NCBI GenBank assembly: GCA_050742155.1
Contig: JBOGFC010000143.1
Coordinates: 1 to 38,008 of the forward strand
Origin: JBOGFC01 sp050742155
Lineage (GTDB): Bacteria > Actinomycetota > Acidimicrobiia > Spongiisociales > JALYHC01
DNA length: 38,008 nucleotides
Reading direction: 5' to 3'
Position numbers and translations under genes: made by a program. The notes below the pieces were generated by a model. The model was not told the DNA's origin and did no database searches. It worked only from the letters and a program-made list of their open reading frames with translations. Positions 22,941 to 31,512 of the stretch are shown here, piece by piece (the first letter of the stretch is position 1; each line of letters begins with the position of its first letter).

Positions 22941-25397
22941 TCATAGACCGCCGGCTGCCCGGCCCATCAGCTCCTCCACCTCACCACCATCGGTGGCCTG
23001 GTAACCGGATAGCGGTCGAAGGTGCATGTGAACGGCATCGACGATGCGACGGGCGCTCGGGAAGAAGTCATGCTCCAGCTCCGCCGGAGGAACGATGGTG
23101 TTGGGGGCGCCCACCAGGGCGATCGGCGCCTTCAGGTGGTGGAAGGCGAAGAGCTGAAGGTTGGTAGCGAGGGTCGCCAGGTAGCTTCCCCGTTCCGAGG
23201 CGTCGGACGTGCAGAGCAGCCGGCCTGTCTTCTCCACCGAACCTACGACCGGCCAGTAGTCGAAGGGCACCAGGGAGCGAGCGTCGATCACCTCGGCTTG
23301 CACCTCGAACTCATCCGCCAGCCGATCGGCCGCCTCCATCGCCCGGTAGAGGGTCGCCCCTACGGAGAGAATGGTGAGGTCTCCACCCGACCGCACCAGC
23401 TTGGGGACCCCGATCGGGATCCTGTAGTAGCCGGGCGGGACCCCGTCAGGGTGGAAGATCTCCACCTGGCTGTAGAGGCGCTGGCTCTCGAAAAAGAGCA
23501 CCGGGTCGTTGCCGGCCAGCGCCGAGGCCATGAGGCCCTTGGCATCGTAAGGAGTGACCGGGTAGACCACCTTGAGCCCGGGTATGTGGGCGGCCAGGGC
23601 GGTCCATTCCTGGGAGTGCTGGGCCCCGTAGCTGTTTCCCACGGAAATCCTCAGGACCACGGGCAGCTTCAGCATGCCACCCGACATGGCCTGCCACTTG
23701 GCGAGCTGATTGAAGATCTCGTCGCCGGCGCGCCCCATGAAGTCGGCATACATCAACTCGACCAGCGCCCTACCCCCCTCCATGGCGTAGCCCACCGCGC
23801 TCCCGACGATGGCCGCCTCCGAGATTGGGGCGTTGAACAGACGATGATACGGAAGGAGCTCAGTGAGCCCCCGGTAGACGCCGAACGCACCGCCCCAGTC
23901 CCGGTTCTCCTGTCCGTAGATGACCAAGCGATCATCGGCCGCGGCGTGGTAGGCGATGGCTTCGAACAATGCGTCTCGCAGCTGAACGGCCTTGCCGGAG
24001 GGGAGCGCCTGGCCCCCAACGATGCCGGAGCGCGATCGCTGCGAGAGCTGCCGAGCCCGCGAGGTATCCGGTAGCGGGACCTCCACCATCCCCGGTCGGG
24101 CCGTCTCGAGATCTTCCTCCGTATGCGAGAACATGAGCGTGGCAACGGTCTCCCGGCCCACTGGCGGAGAGATCGTGGAGTCGGTGGCCAGCCGAAGCGC
24201 CTCCAGGACATGGCGGCGCGCCCATTCGTCCAGCTTTCTTCGAACACCTTCGTCCACGACTCCCTCGGCCTCCAGCGTGCCGCCGTACTCACTGATCGGG
24301 TCCACTGCACGCCACAAATCGAGTTCCTCCCGGGTGCGATAAGAGGAGGCGTCGCTGGGAGAGTGTCCACTCTGTCGATAGGTCTGGCAGTCGAGGAGGA
24401 CCGGACCGTTTCCGTTCTCGATCACTACTCGTGCCCGCCGAATGGCGTCGAGGACCGCCAAGGGGTTGTTGCCGTCCACGGTCTCCGCGTGCAGGGCGTC
24501 CGGGTTGACTCCCCCGCCGATGCGGCTCAGCCGGTCGTAGGCCATGGTTTCGCCCATCGGCTGGCCGCCCATGCCATAGAAGTTGTTCACGAAGAAGAAG
24601 ATGACGGGCAGCCCTCCCCGATGTTCGGCCTCCCACAGATTTCGGAACTGTCCCATGGCCGAGAAGTTGAGAGCCTCCCACACCGGCCCGCTCCCGGCGG
24701 AGGCGTCGCCGAGGTTCGCAATGACCAGGCCCTCGCCATGCATCACTTTCTTGAAGAGGGCCGCCCCCGCCGCGATCGGCGCGGAAGCCCCCACGATGGC
24801 GTTGTTGGGGTAGATCCCAAAGGGAGGAAAGAAGGCGTGCATGCTTCCTCCCATGCCTCGGTTGAAACCGGCACTGCGGCCAAAGATCTCGGTCAGCAGA
24901 CCGTACAACAGGAATTGCACTGCCCGCGTTGGCAGATCCTCGGCCGGCAGGTGCCGCTCGACGAGAGCGAACGGCCCCCCACCCAAGTGCTCCTCCATGA
25001 TCGCCTGCAAGCGGCCCTCCTCGAGTCCGGCGATCGCCGACATGCCCTTGGCGATGAACTCACCGTGGCTGCGATGGCTCCCGAAGACGTGGTCCCGCAC
25101 CGTGAGCGAAAAGGCCTGGCCTACCGCGGCGGACTCCTGCCCGATGCACAGGTGAGCAGGTCCCCGATGCCAATAGCTGACATCTTCATACGAGCCCTCT
25201 CGCTTGATGCGGTCGAGCGCGGTCTCGAATTGTCGGATGAGAACCATATCGCGGAGGATTCGCACCAAGCCATCCTCTCCAGGCTCGATGCGCGCCTCAG
25301 CCACCGTACCCCGATAGGCATTTACAGGTATCGATCTGAATTCCAGCCTGCCCGGGCGACGAACGTCCGCAGGATCGATCAAGAGCTGCTTGGGCAT
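22941..25397 (-). CDS. Thiamine-dependent 2-oxo acid dehydrogenase E1, fused alpha and beta
   Basis: An 818-residue fusion. The alpha part carries the thiamine diphosphate motif, beginning GD at 230-231 (GDASAGSGPVW) and ending NN at 271-272, plus the GMGGSMHAFF loop. The beta part, from about residue 470, shows LRDALFEAIAYH, PISEAAIVGSAVGYAMEG and VLRISVGNSYGAQHSQ. It should decarboxylate a 2-oxo acid and pass the acyl group to a lipoylated E2, but no E2 or E3 gene lies in the window. An insertion of about 50 residues sits between SHRSHGEFIAKG and FNRGMGGS. The ATG at 25397 is preferred over a longer reading with no homology. It is third in an operon behind iclR and a PfkB kinase. The substrate is unknown; acetoin, pyruvate or branched-chain oxo acids are options. 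Confidence 0.85.
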   Translation of the reverse strand: MPKQLLIDPADVRRPGRLEFRSIPVNAYRGTVAEARIEPGEDGLVRILRDMVLIRQFETALDRIKREGSYEDVSYWHRGPAHLCIGQESAAVGQAFSLTVRDHVFGSHRSHGEFIAKGMSAIAGLEEGRLQAIMEEHLGGGPFALVERHLPAEDLPTRAVQFLLYGLLTEIFGRSAGFNRGMGGSMHAFFPPFGIYPNNAIVGASAPIAAGAALFKKVMHGEGLVIANLGDASAGSGPVWEALNFSAMGQFRNLWEAEHRGGLPVIFFFVNNFYGMGGQPMGETMAYDRLSRIGGGVNPDALHAETVDGNNPLAVLDAIRRARVVIENGNGPVLLDCQTYRQSGHSPSDASSYRTREELDLWRAVDPISEYGGTLEAEGVVDEGVRRKLDEWARRHVLEALRLATDSTISPPVGRETVATLMFSHTEEDLETARPGMVEVPLPDTSRARQLSQRSRSGIVGGQALPSGKAVQLRDALFEAIAYHAAADDRLVIYGQENRDWGGAFGVYRGLTELLPYHRLFNAPISEAAIVGSAVGYAMEGGRALVELMYADFMGRAGDEIFNQLAKWQAMSGGMLKLPVVLRISVGNSYGAQHSQEWTALAAHIPGLKVVYPVTPYDAKGLMASALAGNDPVLFFESQRLYSQVEIFHPDGVPPGYYRIPIGVPKLVRSGGDLTILSVGATLYRAMEAADRLADEFEVQAEVIDARSLVPFDYWPVVGSVEKTGRLLCTSDASERGSYLATLATNLQLFAFHHLKAPIALVGAPNTIVPPAELEHDFFPSARRIVDAVHMHLRPLSGYQATDGGEVEELMGRAAGGL

Positions 25398-25484
25398 CGA
25401 CCTCGTCCTCGGCTGGGATCTTACCGGCGGCTGTTCATGACCTCCCGACCACTCGAGCTGCTGCAAACCAAGTTCATTCGTTGA

Positions 25485-26408
25485 CTACCGGGCCCCGAAT
25501 CGGGCGGCCACTGCCTCCCTGGTGGGCATGGCAGTGGCGCCGCCGGCCTCGCAGCACGCCAGCGCCGAGACATCCACGGCAAACCCCAGGATGGCCTGCC
25601 AGTCGTCCGTCGTCATCGAGAAGGGCGCCCGCACCAGCTCGGCGATGACTGCTGCCATGAACGCATCGCCGGCACCCGTGGTGTCGACCGCCTCGACCTC
25701 TCGACCCGACACCCGCAATACTCGGTCATTCAAGAGGGCCATGGCTCCCTGTGCTCCCAGGGTGATGATGACGACGCGCACGCCGAGTTCCCCGATGCGC
25801 CGAGCGATCTGCTCACTGGAACCCGGGTACAGGAGGGAGGCGTCCTCGGCACTGAGCTTGACCACGTCCACCATGTGGAACAGGCGCTCCATAGAGGACC
25901 GGTACCGGTCCAGATCCTCGATCAGCGATGGACGGACATTGGGGTCGAGCGTCTTGAGCGGCCCCGTTGCCCCGAATGCGGACACGGCGGCCCGATACAC
26001 GTTCTCCTCGAGCAGGGAAATCGAGCCGCAGTGGATCAGGGCCGCCTCGGCCAGTAGTGGCTGGACCAAGTGCTCGGGCCCCAGTACTCCGAAGGAGTGG
26101 GGGGATCCGTAGAACGTGAAGCGAGGGTCCGGTCCCTCGAAGGTGGTCATGGCGAGGGAGGTGGCGATCCCCGTCACGAAGCTTCCTCGAAGGCCGACCC
26201 CGTTTTCGGTCAGGAACGCCCGCAAACGGTCACCCAGCGGATCATCGCCGAAGGAGCCCACGAACTCTACGGGCACCCCCAGGCGGGCCAACCCGACCGC
26301 GATATTGAGGGGAGATCCGCCCGGAACGGGACGATAAACGGTCTCCGCCCCGTGTCGGCTCTCGATCATATCGACAAGGGCCTCGCCGATGGTGATGGCG
26401 TAGCTCAC
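25485..26408 (-). CDS. PfkB-family carbohydrate kinase (fructokinase/ribokinase-like)
   Basis: A 307-residue PfkB kinase. It starts with YAITIGEALVDMI, shows PGGSPLNIAVGLARLG for sugar binding, KTLDPNVRPSL mid-protein and the catalytic VDTTGAGDAFMAAV with its Asp base. This pattern is nearest to fructokinases; other sugars are possible. GTG at 26408 lies 8 nt after the iclR stop, and a much longer reading upstream is a shadow of iclR. It is co-transcribed with the regulator and the E1 gene. Confidence 0.85.
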   Translation of the reverse strand: MSYAITIGEALVDMIESRHGAETVYRPVPGGSPLNIAVGLARLGVPVEFVGSFGDDPLGDRLRAFLTENGVGLRGSFVTGIATSLAMTTFEGPDPRFTFYGSPHSFGVLGPEHLVQPLLAEAALIHCGSISLLEENVYRAAVSAFGATGPLKTLDPNVRPSLIEDLDRYRSSMERLFHMVDVVKLSAEDASLLYPGSSEQIARRIGELGVRVVIITLGAQGAMALLNDRVLRVSGREVEAVDTTGAGDAFMAAVIAELVRAPFSMTTDDWQAILGFAVDVSALACCEAGGATAMPTREAVAARFGAR

Positions 26409-26416
26409 ACCGATGT

Positions 26417-27241
26417 CTACCGCCTGCTCGCCGCCTGCGCATCGGGCGAAACGGTGACCCGGGCTCCTGTCTGGAGCGGATTCGTGAGCAGATCGGCCAG
26501 GTGCCGCAGGTCGCCGACCAGTGCCTCCCGCCGCTCGTCGTCGGCCCGGGCCTTGAGGAGCGTCACGCTGGCCGCGTATGGCCCCTCGCCCACCACACGG
26601 CCCGGGATCGCCACCCCGTAACAGACGAGTCCCAGGCTCGTCTCCTCTTCGTCGATTGCGTAGCCGCGCCGGCGAACCTGATCGAGATCGGCCAGCAGCG
26701 AGTCGACGGTTTGGTGCGAGTTGGGGGTCAGCTTGGGCAATGGACCGACATCCTGTACTCGCTGGGCCAGCTCCCCCGAGTCGAGAGACGCCAGCGCCGC
26801 CTTCCCGAGAGCCGTGCAAGAGGCGGGGAGGCGGCGACCGATGTCCGATGCCAGCCGGATCGGCTGGCGGCCGTCGTGCCTGGCCAGATAGGTGACCTCC
26901 AGCCCCTCGAGCACTGCCAGCTGCATCGTCTCCTCCGAGGCCGCCTCAAGCTGCTTGCAGGCCTCGTAGAACTCCTGTACCTGATCGACGGCAGCCAGGT
27001 AGGCGCCGCTCAGCTCGACCAGCTTGCGGCCGAGCGCGTAGCCGGCGTCGGTCCGACGAAGGAGCCCGGCGTCCACCAGCGCATTGCAGATGTTGGCCAC
27101 CGAGGACTTGGGGAGCCGGAGCTGGCGGGCGAGATCACTGGGCCCCAGCGAAAGCGTCGGGTCAGCGGCGAGCGCCTCCAGGATGGCCGCCGCCCGGCTG
27201 ACCGCCGGCACGAGCGGCCTCACCCACCGCAGGTCGGTCAT
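26417..27241 (-). CDS. IclR-family transcriptional regulator
   Basis: A 274-residue regulator. The winged helix-turn-helix spans residues about 12-72 (AVSRAAAILEALAADP, then SDLARQLRLPKSSVANICNALVDAGLL), followed by the IclR effector domain (RLPASCTALGKAAL, RRRGYAIDEEETSLGLVCYGVAIP). ATG at 27241 has GGAGGGG upstream at a workable distance; an earlier ATG near 27289 would add 16 residues. It diverges from the L-fuconate dehydratase gene and leads the pfkB-E1 operon, so it probably controls both from the 174-nt spacer. The effector may be a fucose or arabinose pathway acid. Confidence 0.9.
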   Translation of the reverse strand: MTDLRWVRPLVPAVSRAAAILEALAADPTLSLGPSDLARQLRLPKSSVANICNALVDAGLLRRTDAGYALGRKLVELSGAYLAAVDQVQEFYEACKQLEAASEETMQLAVLEGLEVTYLARHDGRQPIRLASDIGRRLPASCTALGKAALASLDSGELAQRVQDVGPLPKLTPNSHQTVDSLLADLDQVRRRGYAIDEEETSLGLVCYGVAIPGRVVGEGPYAASVTLLKARADDERREALVGDLRHLADLLTNPLQTGARVTVSPDAQAASRR

Positions 27242-27317
27242 CTGCTTTGCACCCCTCCCTTGCCGCCCCGCCATGTCCATGGACTTGCCGGCGAGTGCGG
27301 CGCTGCGCGGGGACTGT

Positions 27318-27346
27318 TCAGCCGTTAGGATGACCGACAATATACT
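27318..27346 (+). promoter_or_regulatory. Candidate promoter for the fuconate dehydratase and importer genes
   Basis: TTCAGC (27318-27323), a 17-nt spacer and TATACT (27341-27346) fit a vegetative promoter with a weak -35. It lies in the only AT-rich patch of the divergent spacer, where the IclR protein would also be expected to bind. The spacer also holds a 10-nt palindrome, GTCCATGGAC (27275-27284), which is a possible operator half but may be chance. Confidence 0.35.
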
Positions 27347-27415
27347 GGACAAAGGCCCAGGAAGTCCGCACAGGAGAACCGGTGGTGGCAGACGGCGCTG
27401 GCGGTTGAGGGACAG

Positions 27416-28792
27416 ATGGAATCGATCATCTCCGCTGTGGACGTCTACGACGTCCGGTTCCCCACCTCTCTCCGGCTCGACGGGTCCGACGCCATGAACC
27501 CCGACCCGGACTACTCGGTCGCCTACGTGATCATCCGGAGCGACGCTCCGGATGAGCCCGACGGCCACGGCTTCGCCTTCACGATCGGTCGTGGGACCGA
27601 GGTGTGCGCCGCCGCCGTCCGGGCGCTCACCCCCCTCGTGGTTGGCCTCTCGATTGACTCGGTCCTAGCCGACATGGGTGCCTTCTGGCGCCGCCTCATC
27701 GGGGACAGCCAGCTCCGCTGGATCGGTCCCGAGAAGGGAGCGATCCACCTCGCCACGGCCGCCATCGTCAACGCCGTCTGGGACCTCTATGCCAAGCGGG
27801 AGGGTAAGCCGCTCTGGAAGCTGCTCGTCGACATGTCGCCCGAGTCGCTCATCGCCTGCATCGACTTCCGATACATCTCAGACGCGCTCAGTCCCGATGA
27901 TGCCCTCACCATCCTGCGAACCAACGCCCCGACCAAGGCCGCCCGCGTGGCTGAGCTGCAACGCGACGGCCTCCCCGCCTACACGACCTCGATCGGTTGG
28001 CTCGGCTACCCAGATGAGCAGGTCCGCCGTCTATGCCGGGATGGGTGTGCCGAAGGCTGGAAGGGCTTCAAGATGAAAGTCGGCGCGAGCGTCGAGGACG
28101 ACGTTCGTCGGGCGCGCATCGTCCGGGAAGAGATCGGGGCCGATGCGCTCCTGATGATGGATGCCAACCAACGTTGGGACGTGCCCCAGGCGATCGCCTG
28201 GATGGAGCCGCTCGCCGAGTTCGACCCCTACTGGATCGAGGAGCCCACCAGCCCAGACGACATCCTGGGCCACGCCTCCATCGCCCGGGCCATTCATCCG
28301 ATCAAGGTGGCCACGGGTGAGCACGTCCATAATCGGGTCATGTTCAAGCAGCTCCTGCAGGCCCGGGCCATGGGCGTCTGCCAGATCGACGCCTGCCGGC
28401 TCGGTGGGGTCAACGAGGTCCTGGCGGTGCTCCTGATGGCTGCCCGCTTCGGCGTCCCGGTCTGTCCGCACGCCGGGGGAGTGGGGTTGTGCGAGCTGGT
28501 GCAGCACCTCTCCATCGTGGACTACGTATGCGTGAGCGCCGACCTGAGCGGGCGGATGATCGAGTACGTGGACCACCTGCACGACCATTTCCTCGACCCG
28601 GTCATCATCCGCAACGGGCGCTACCAGATGCCCGACCGGCCCGGGTACAGCTCCGAGATGAAGACGGCCTCGCTCAATCGGTACGCTTTCCCCGATGGGC
28701 CCGAGTGGAGACCCGCTGAGCGGGGGAGGCGCCGACCGATCGAGACCCCATTGGATCTGAGTGCGGCTCGGGCCGAAAGGCCGAGGCCGTAG
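27416..28792 (+). CDS. fucD: L-fuconate dehydratase (enolase superfamily)
   Basis: A 458-residue mandelate-racemase-type enolase superfamily enzyme of the L-fuconate dehydratase branch. The signature SDAMNPDPDYSVAYV lies near the N-terminus. The catalytic residues line up with the characterised Xanthomonas enzyme at nearly the same numbers: Lys219 and Lys221 in FKMKVG, metal ligands Asp249 (MMDANQRW), Glu275 (WIEEPTSPDD) and Glu302 (GEH), and a His in VCPHAGGVGLCE. It dehydrates L-fuconate, and in that family also D-arabinonate, to the 2-keto-3-deoxy acid. It starts 63 nt after the promoter candidate's predicted start site, behind GAGG. It is separated from the rest of the pathway by the reversed IclR-PfkB-E1 block. 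Confidence 0.92.
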   Translation: MESIISAVDVYDVRFPTSLRLDGSDAMNPDPDYSVAYVIIRSDAPDEPDGHGFAFTIGRGTEVCAAAVRALTPLVVGLSIDSVLADMGAFWRRLIGDSQLRWIGPEKGAIHLATAAIVNAVWDLYAKREGKPLWKLLVDMSPESLIACIDFRYISDALSPDDALTILRTNAPTKAARVAELQRDGLPAYTTSIGWLGYPDEQVRRLCRDGCAEGWKGFKMKVGASVEDDVRRARIVREEIGADALLMMDANQRWDVPQAIAWMEPLAEFDPYWIEEPTSPDDILGHASIARAIHPIKVATGEHVHNRVMFKQLLQARAMGVCQIDACRLGGVNEVLAVLLMAARFGVPVCPHAGGVGLCELVQHLSIVDYVCVSADLSGRMIEYVDHLHDHFLDPVIIRNGRYQMPDRPGYSSEMKTASLNRYAFPDGPEWRPAERGRRRPIETPLDLSAARAERPRP

Positions 28793-28816
28793 ATGGCAGG
28801 GAAGGTACGGCATGCA

Positions 28817-28823
28817 AAGGAGG
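28817..28823 (+). promoter_or_regulatory. Strong ribosome binding site fixing a lipoprotein start
   Basis: AAGGAGG lies 5 nt before the ATG at 28829. It decides the start of the binding lipoprotein against an in-frame ATG 36 nt earlier, which would put charged residues ahead of the signal peptide. Confidence 0.7.
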
Positions 28824-28828
28824 AGGGG

Positions 28829-30343
28829 ATGAGGACCAAGCTCCCGAGATGGGCGATCCGTGGGGCGGGCCTGGCGCTGGTGCTGGCCGCCTGCCAACCG
28901 GCCGCCACCACCACCACCGCCGCCACTGAGCCGGAGGCCATGGCGCACGAAGGGGTCGAGGTCAACGTACTGACCTTCACCGGTCCCCAGATCGCCGAGC
29001 CCCTCCAGCGCCGCGGTCCCGACTTCGAGGGGCTCACCGGGGCGAGGATCAACGTGGTGACGGTTCCCTTCAGCGACCTGTACCAGAGGATCCTCACCGA
29101 CCTGGCAACCGGGACCAACAGCTTCCACGCCTTCGTCTTCGCCCCGCAGTGGATGGGTGACTACGTGCCGCCCGGATACCTGGAGGACATCACCGATCGC
29201 GTCAACGCCGACGAGGCGCTCCAGTGGGAGGACATCGGCCCGTTCTTCCGTGACTTCAGCGCCACCTACCAGGGCAGCGTCTACACCATCCCGCTCGACG
29301 GCGACTTCCAGATGGTCTACTACCGGAGCGACCTGCTGGAGGCGGACGGGCTGGAACCGCCGGCGACGTGGGACGACTACCTGGCGATCGCCGAGCAGTA
29401 CCACGGCCAGGACCTGAACGAGGATGGCGAAGGCGACTACGGGTCGTGCATCGCCAAGAAGCGGGCCGCCCAGTCCTACTGGATGGTGTGGTCGGTGGCC
29501 GGTGCCTTCTTGCAGACGGAGGGTACCGCGCAAGGCTCCTTCTTCGACATCGACACCATGCAACCCCTCGTCAACAACGAGGCTTTCGCGGCCGCCCTCG
29601 ACGTGTACAGCGCCACGACGCAGTTCGGGCCGCCCGACGAGCTGAACCTGGACGTGGGTGACACCCGCGGCCTCTTCACGTCGGGTCGATGCGCCCTCTC
29701 CATCGACTGGGGGGACATCGGCACCTTGGCCATCGACCCCGAGACCTCCGTCGTGCAGGACAAGGTCGGGGCGGTGATCCTTCCCGGGACCACCCAGGTG
29801 CTCGATCGGGCCACCGGCCAGTTGGTGGCGTGCGACGCCACCACCTGCCCGCATGCCGTGGACGGGATCAACCATGCGCCGTTTGCGGCCTTCGGAGGGT
29901 GGTCGGGGGCCATCAACGCAGGAGTGGACCAGAGCATCAAGGACGCCGCCTACGACTTCCTGTCGTACATGAGCGCGCCCGAGCAGTCCAACGTCGACGT
30001 GACGATCGGCCGGACCGGCTTCAACCCGTACCGCATCTCGCAGTTCGAGACTACCGAGTTGTGGGTGGAGGCGGGTATGAGCGAGGAGGCCGCCAACAAC
30101 TACCTGGGGGCCATCCGCGAGAGCCTCGAAAGCCCCAACATGATCCTCGACATCAGGGTGCCCTTGTCCGCTCAGTACCAGGGGGTGGTGCTCGACACGG
30201 CCATCGCCCAGTTCCTGGCCGGCGAGGTCAGCCGGGACGAGGCCATGCAGCAGATCGAGGCCGGCTGGGAGGAGATCACCGAGGGCCAAGGGCGGGAGGT
30301 GCAGCAAGAGGCCTACGTCGCCAGCCTCGGTGTCGAGCGGTAG
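28829..30343 (+). CDS. Sugar ABC transporter substrate-binding lipoprotein
   Basis: A 504-residue extracellular binding protein. The signal peptide runs to the lipobox LAAC with Cys22, followed by a Thr/Ala-rich linker (ATTTTAATE). The mature protein begins EVNVLTFTGPQIAEPLQRRGPDFEGLTG and includes TIPLDGDFQMVYYRSDLLE, typical of CUT1 binding proteins. It is longer than most members (about 420-450 residues) and carries a CDATTC Cys pair near its centre. It is followed within 4 nt by two permease genes. The position after L-fuconate dehydratase suggests L-fucose, D-arabinose or fucosylated or arabinosyl glycans as ligand; this is inference. Confidence 0.9.
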   Translation: MRTKLPRWAIRGAGLALVLAACQPAATTTTAATEPEAMAHEGVEVNVLTFTGPQIAEPLQRRGPDFEGLTGARINVVTVPFSDLYQRILTDLATGTNSFHAFVFAPQWMGDYVPPGYLEDITDRVNADEALQWEDIGPFFRDFSATYQGSVYTIPLDGDFQMVYYRSDLLEADGLEPPATWDDYLAIAEQYHGQDLNEDGEGDYGSCIAKKRAAQSYWMVWSVAGAFLQTEGTAQGSFFDIDTMQPLVNNEAFAAALDVYSATTQFGPPDELNLDVGDTRGLFTSGRCALSIDWGDIGTLAIDPETSVVQDKVGAVILPGTTQVLDRATGQLVACDATTCPHAVDGINHAPFAAFGGWSGAINAGVDQSIKDAAYDFLSYMSAPEQSNVDVTIGRTGFNPYRISQFETTELWVEAGMSEEAANNYLGAIRESLESPNMILDIRVPLSAQYQGVVLDTAIAQFLAGEVSRDEAMQQIEAGWEEITEGQGREVQQEAYVASLGVER

Positions 30344-30346
30344 GTC

Positions 30347-31510
30347 ATGACGGTGGAGAAGGCGTCTCGAGGCCCGGGCCCACCCGGGCTGGGCCTCGAG
30401 GGACGCTCGGTCTTCCGCGCCCGACCGGGGGCCGCCTCAGAGCGAGTGGCCCGGGCGGTCTTTATCTGGCCTGCCCTCCTAGTCCTCTTCTTGATGTCGA
30501 TCTTCCCGCTGCTGGTCTCCCTCTACCTCTCCCTGTCTCGCCTCCAGCTCGTCCCGGGCGGGTTCGACATCCGTTTCATCGGGCTGCAGAACTTTCGCAC
30601 CCTGTTCCTGGGCAGCGAGCAGACCCACTTCTTGGGGCTCATGCGGCCACCTTCGCCACTGGGCTGGGTGGCCTTCGGCGCCGGTCTCGGCCTGCTCTCC
30701 TGGGGGCTCATCAGGGCCCTGCAAGGGGGCGTCTCCCCCCTCGGGATGGTCTATCGCCTCCTCGGCGCCCTCCTCGGAGCAGCCGCCCTCTGGCTGCTCG
30801 TCCGGACGCTCCTGAGCGAAGGCGGGCGACCGGGCACCGTGGTCGTGACGCTGATCTACGTCTTCGTCGGCGTAGCGGTCCAGTTCGCGGTCGGGCTTGG
30901 ACTGGCGTACCTGGTGACCCAGGGCCTTCCTGGGCAACGTCTCTTCCGGATCGTGTTCCTCCTGCCGATGATGATCACGCCGGTCGGGGTCGCCTACATG
31001 TTTCGCATGTTGACCGACACCAGCAAGGGCCCCTTCCAGCCGATCTGGTCGGTCCTCGGGCTGAGCGGATTCTCGTGGGTCAACGATCCCTGGGGTGCTC
31101 GGGCGGCGGTGATGGTCGGTGACATCTGGCAGTGGATCCCCTTCATGTTCATCGTCCTGGTGGCGGCGCTCGAGGCTCAGGACCTCGACACGGTCGAGGC
31201 GGCTCTGGTGGACGGCGCCAACCGCTGGCAGATCTTCCGGCACATCACCCTGCCCGGGATCCTGCCGGTCGGCACCACCGTCGTCCTCATCCGGATCATC
31301 GAGGCCTTCAAGATCATCGACCTGCCCAACGTCCTCACCAATGGCGGGCCGGGAACGGCCACCGAGTCCCTCACCCTCCATGCCTACATCCGCTGGCGCT
31401 CGCTCGACCTGGGCCAGTCGGCGGCGGTCGCCTATTCCCTCTTGTTCATCGTGACGGTGGTGGCGGTGGCGTACGTCAACCTCCTCCGGCGACGCTTCGC
31501 GGAGGCCTGA
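30347..31510 (+). CDS. Sugar ABC transporter permease, MalF type, enlarged
   Basis: A 387-residue CUT1-type permease, about 80-90 residues longer than the other MalF-like protein in this window. The first helix is at residues about 38-60. An extra hydrophobic pair sits at about 103-153 (GWVAFGAGLGLLSWGLI and LLGALLGAAALWLLV). The normal core follows, with the EAA loop EAALVDGANRWQIFRHITL and VLTNGGPGTATESLTL near the end. The ATG is 4 nt after the binding-protein stop. It acts in the inner membrane with the MalG-like partner; no ATPase gene is nearby. Confidence 0.88.
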   Translation: MTVEKASRGPGPPGLGLEGRSVFRARPGAASERVARAVFIWPALLVLFLMSIFPLLVSLYLSLSRLQLVPGGFDIRFIGLQNFRTLFLGSEQTHFLGLMRPPSPLGWVAFGAGLGLLSWGLIRALQGGVSPLGMVYRLLGALLGAAALWLLVRTLLSEGGRPGTVVVTLIYVFVGVAVQFAVGLGLAYLVTQGLPGQRLFRIVFLLPMMITPVGVAYMFRMLTDTSKGPFQPIWSVLGLSGFSWVNDPWGARAAVMVGDIWQWIPFMFIVLVAALEAQDLDTVEAALVDGANRWQIFRHITLPGILPVGTTVVLIRIIEAFKIIDLPNVLTNGGPGTATESLTLHAYIRWRSLDLGQSAAVAYSLLFIVTVVAVAYVNLLRRRFAEA

Positions 31511-31512
31511 GG

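Noticed and set aside
27275..27284. Palindrome GTCCATGGAC in the iclR-fucD spacer as an operator
   Set aside because: Too short and without flanking symmetry to claim as a site by itself; mentioned only as a possibility in the promoter entry.
28031..30307. Long minus-strand open frame opposite fuconate dehydratase and the binding lipoprotein
   Set aside because: Same GC-driven effect; the + strand proteins carry clear motifs and the antisense product none.
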